In this document: positions 7,001 through 7,267 of the stretch, piece after piece | Position numbering within the stretch: position 1 is the first letter of the stretch | Layout of the letters: each line of letters begins with the position of its first letter | Origin: a bacterium | Lineage (GTDB): Bacteria; Electryoneota; Electryoneia; Electryoneales; Electryoneaceae | NCBI GenBank assembly: GCA_028278125.1 | Contig: JANQEY010000258.1 | Span: 1 to 7,267, forward strand | Length of the DNA stretch: 7,267 nucleotides | Reading direction: 5' to 3' | The notes under the pieces: model-generated | The model's input: the letters and a program-made list of their open reading frames with translations, nothing else | Database searches by the model: none | Told to the model about the DNA's origin: nothing | Program-made: the position numbers and the translations under genes

Positions 7001-7267
7001 TCCTTGTACCGGGATAGTGTTCCACCAGGAAATTCAACGTTTCAGAATAATCAAACAGCAAATCCTGTTTTTTTAATATATTCGCTTTGAGAAATAACGC
7101 TTCGGCGGCAAGTTCATCATCGTCCGTCCTGGTAGCAATGCGATCAAGTTCGTTGACGGCACGCCGGTAATCTTCACGTTTTTCCAGGACTTTTGCCCAC
7201 ATCAGGCGGATTTCAAGAATCCGGGGAAAATCAGGATATTGATTAATAATCTGTTGTATTGGAAGTT
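4020..7267 (-). CDS. Large tetratricopeptide-repeat protein, 5' end outside the window
   Basis: At least 1081 residues are visible. The frame stays open from the ATG at 7202 to the window edge with helical, TPR-like residues (for example NQYPDFPRILEIRLMW across that ATG), so 7202 is an internal Met and the real start is off the right edge. Counting from that Met, clear repeats with the Gly/Tyr and Ala pattern lie near 105-135, 175-200, 248-278, 322-350, 636-668, 670-700, 786-815, 822-852, 856-888, 940-962, 967-995 and 1006-1036. Segments around 355-450 and 480-600 are helical but diverged. No enzymatic domain is seen. TPR arrays bind partner proteins. Large ones in Gram-negative bacteria are often exported, but the missing N-terminus prevents checking for a signal peptide. 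Base use is visibly more AT-rich than in the GH57 and galT genes. Function unknown; possibly first in the transcript with nadC. Confidence 0.85.
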   Translation of the reverse strand, partial: LPIQQIINQYPDFPRILEIRLMWAKVLEKREDYRRAVNELDRIATRTDDDELAAEALFLKANILKKQDLLFDYSETLNFLVEHYPGTRNYHRILSLTGKLFLEKGEIDQAFDLFDKSITDVDEVETLDIAHLGKGDIYFLKGEYDKSLDEYRKYSRLFDPQILFRTALVFEYSSNPDSAIAFYREFIDSEISPWKSAALWRLGNILESEKRYNDACQIYKDYELTTEYIKFLAASSYKSARCLYHVDLELCVPVLREYSRNFSKTQWDDEVIYLFGRCLFELGDYEKSLEIFNLLISEYSFSPQSELADLNINYINNHVIFDDKAYSALASLLEQVTLGLSNRDLNFRLGEIYLEDLKDYDSAIKQFKNLVENPATPVGYLEKSAVKLAEAAWKKLDYGSWHYVNDKYMVETILDSTIDVKDSYNSLIKNNGSEILYLLNIATEHITNPEQKELFEFRKLLLELQNSSNDEQSALTQLEGLKFINSYPNSEYIPDILFELAKGYTGKNTTDSTAADSMSLGYIGSILAGFQDSNISNKTRLLLSRLYLEIGDTLNSINQLESVINYSNGPEKIVAAKRLLRDSKYPVDKKHGLINFIQNDAWYHPLSKDFLEASTEILIQKENYEEALKSIDDDSRRIDPGNPGLYILKNPDQSSLFMFGQIQTGLGKFTEAIKYYNHCLAIDPDGKKAEDSHRYLADIYEKEGDVENCINHLHCLVYNSKDPGIVNDARCRLAHLHFNQSHFQESYSLSLETISQHSDPDTIFAFEQLAIVSLYRLGSTEKARKAALDIRKRYKERDDLDDATARFFMEKGKWFSRQKRWDDAQRAYETVLDKFKQSKWRPYTLYEFGRDLIIRNMFEEALELLSELENMYPDHKILGNVYLVLGNYNIEKNRLHEGISYYNKILSREQYDYLWPHVMLNQVQAYKHAGFFAGALKTSTEYLDNYPDADDIFERKMEMGQFYIGLQQYEIAEVLYRDIIDFANVDNEAAIQFYLGEIFEKQSRYTEAIIEYMKVKYLGKPTKMPWMVTALYNAGGCYEKLGKMEKAENLYRQIVSREGMGSAFGRKAQEQIDRLKGKVKN

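Noticed and set aside
7200..7202. ATG at 7202 as the true start of the TPR gene
   Set aside because: The frame continues open to the window edge with TPR-like residues, and no ribosome site precedes this ATG.

Overview
The window carries four genes, all on the minus strand and closely packed, so it reads right to left. The order of transcription is: a very large tetratricopeptide-repeat (TPR) protein whose 5' end lies beyond the right edge (4020-7267), nadC for quinolinate phosphoribosyltransferase (3098-3979), a glycoside hydrolase family 57 protein of the 1,4-alpha-glucan branching enzyme type (1280-3013), and a galT-type galactose-1-phosphate uridylyltransferase (248-1279). The gaps are 40, 84 and 0 bases, so one transcript is plausible. 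The GH57 stop codon (TAA) directly abuts the galT start codon (ATG), which points to translational coupling of that pair.

GH57 and GalT form a credible carbohydrate pair. GalT interconverts sugar-1-phosphates and UDP-sugars, and the GH57 enzyme would put alpha-1,6 branches into glycogen-like glucan. NadC supplies NAD from quinolinate and has no obvious link to either. The TPR protein is a scaffold-type protein of unknown role and is visibly more AT-rich than the sugar genes.

The left 247 bases hold no convincing gene but are structured. There are three perfect hairpins, of 9, 8 and 8 bp. The second and third are inverted copies of one another, including a shared 8-base tail, and resemble a BIME (two REP-type palindromes facing each other). 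The hairpin nearest galT is also the best candidate for the operon terminator, and a consensus -35 hexamer for leftward transcription sits inside it.

Organism: a bacterium of moderate GC content. Giant TPR proteins next to housekeeping genes, together with a GH57 branching enzyme, recall uncultured lineages around the FCB superphylum, but nothing here fixes the phylum and this is a weak inference. I see no defence system, transposase, CRISPR array, tRNA or rRNA. The coding part is ordinary; the unexplained part is the palindromic left flank.
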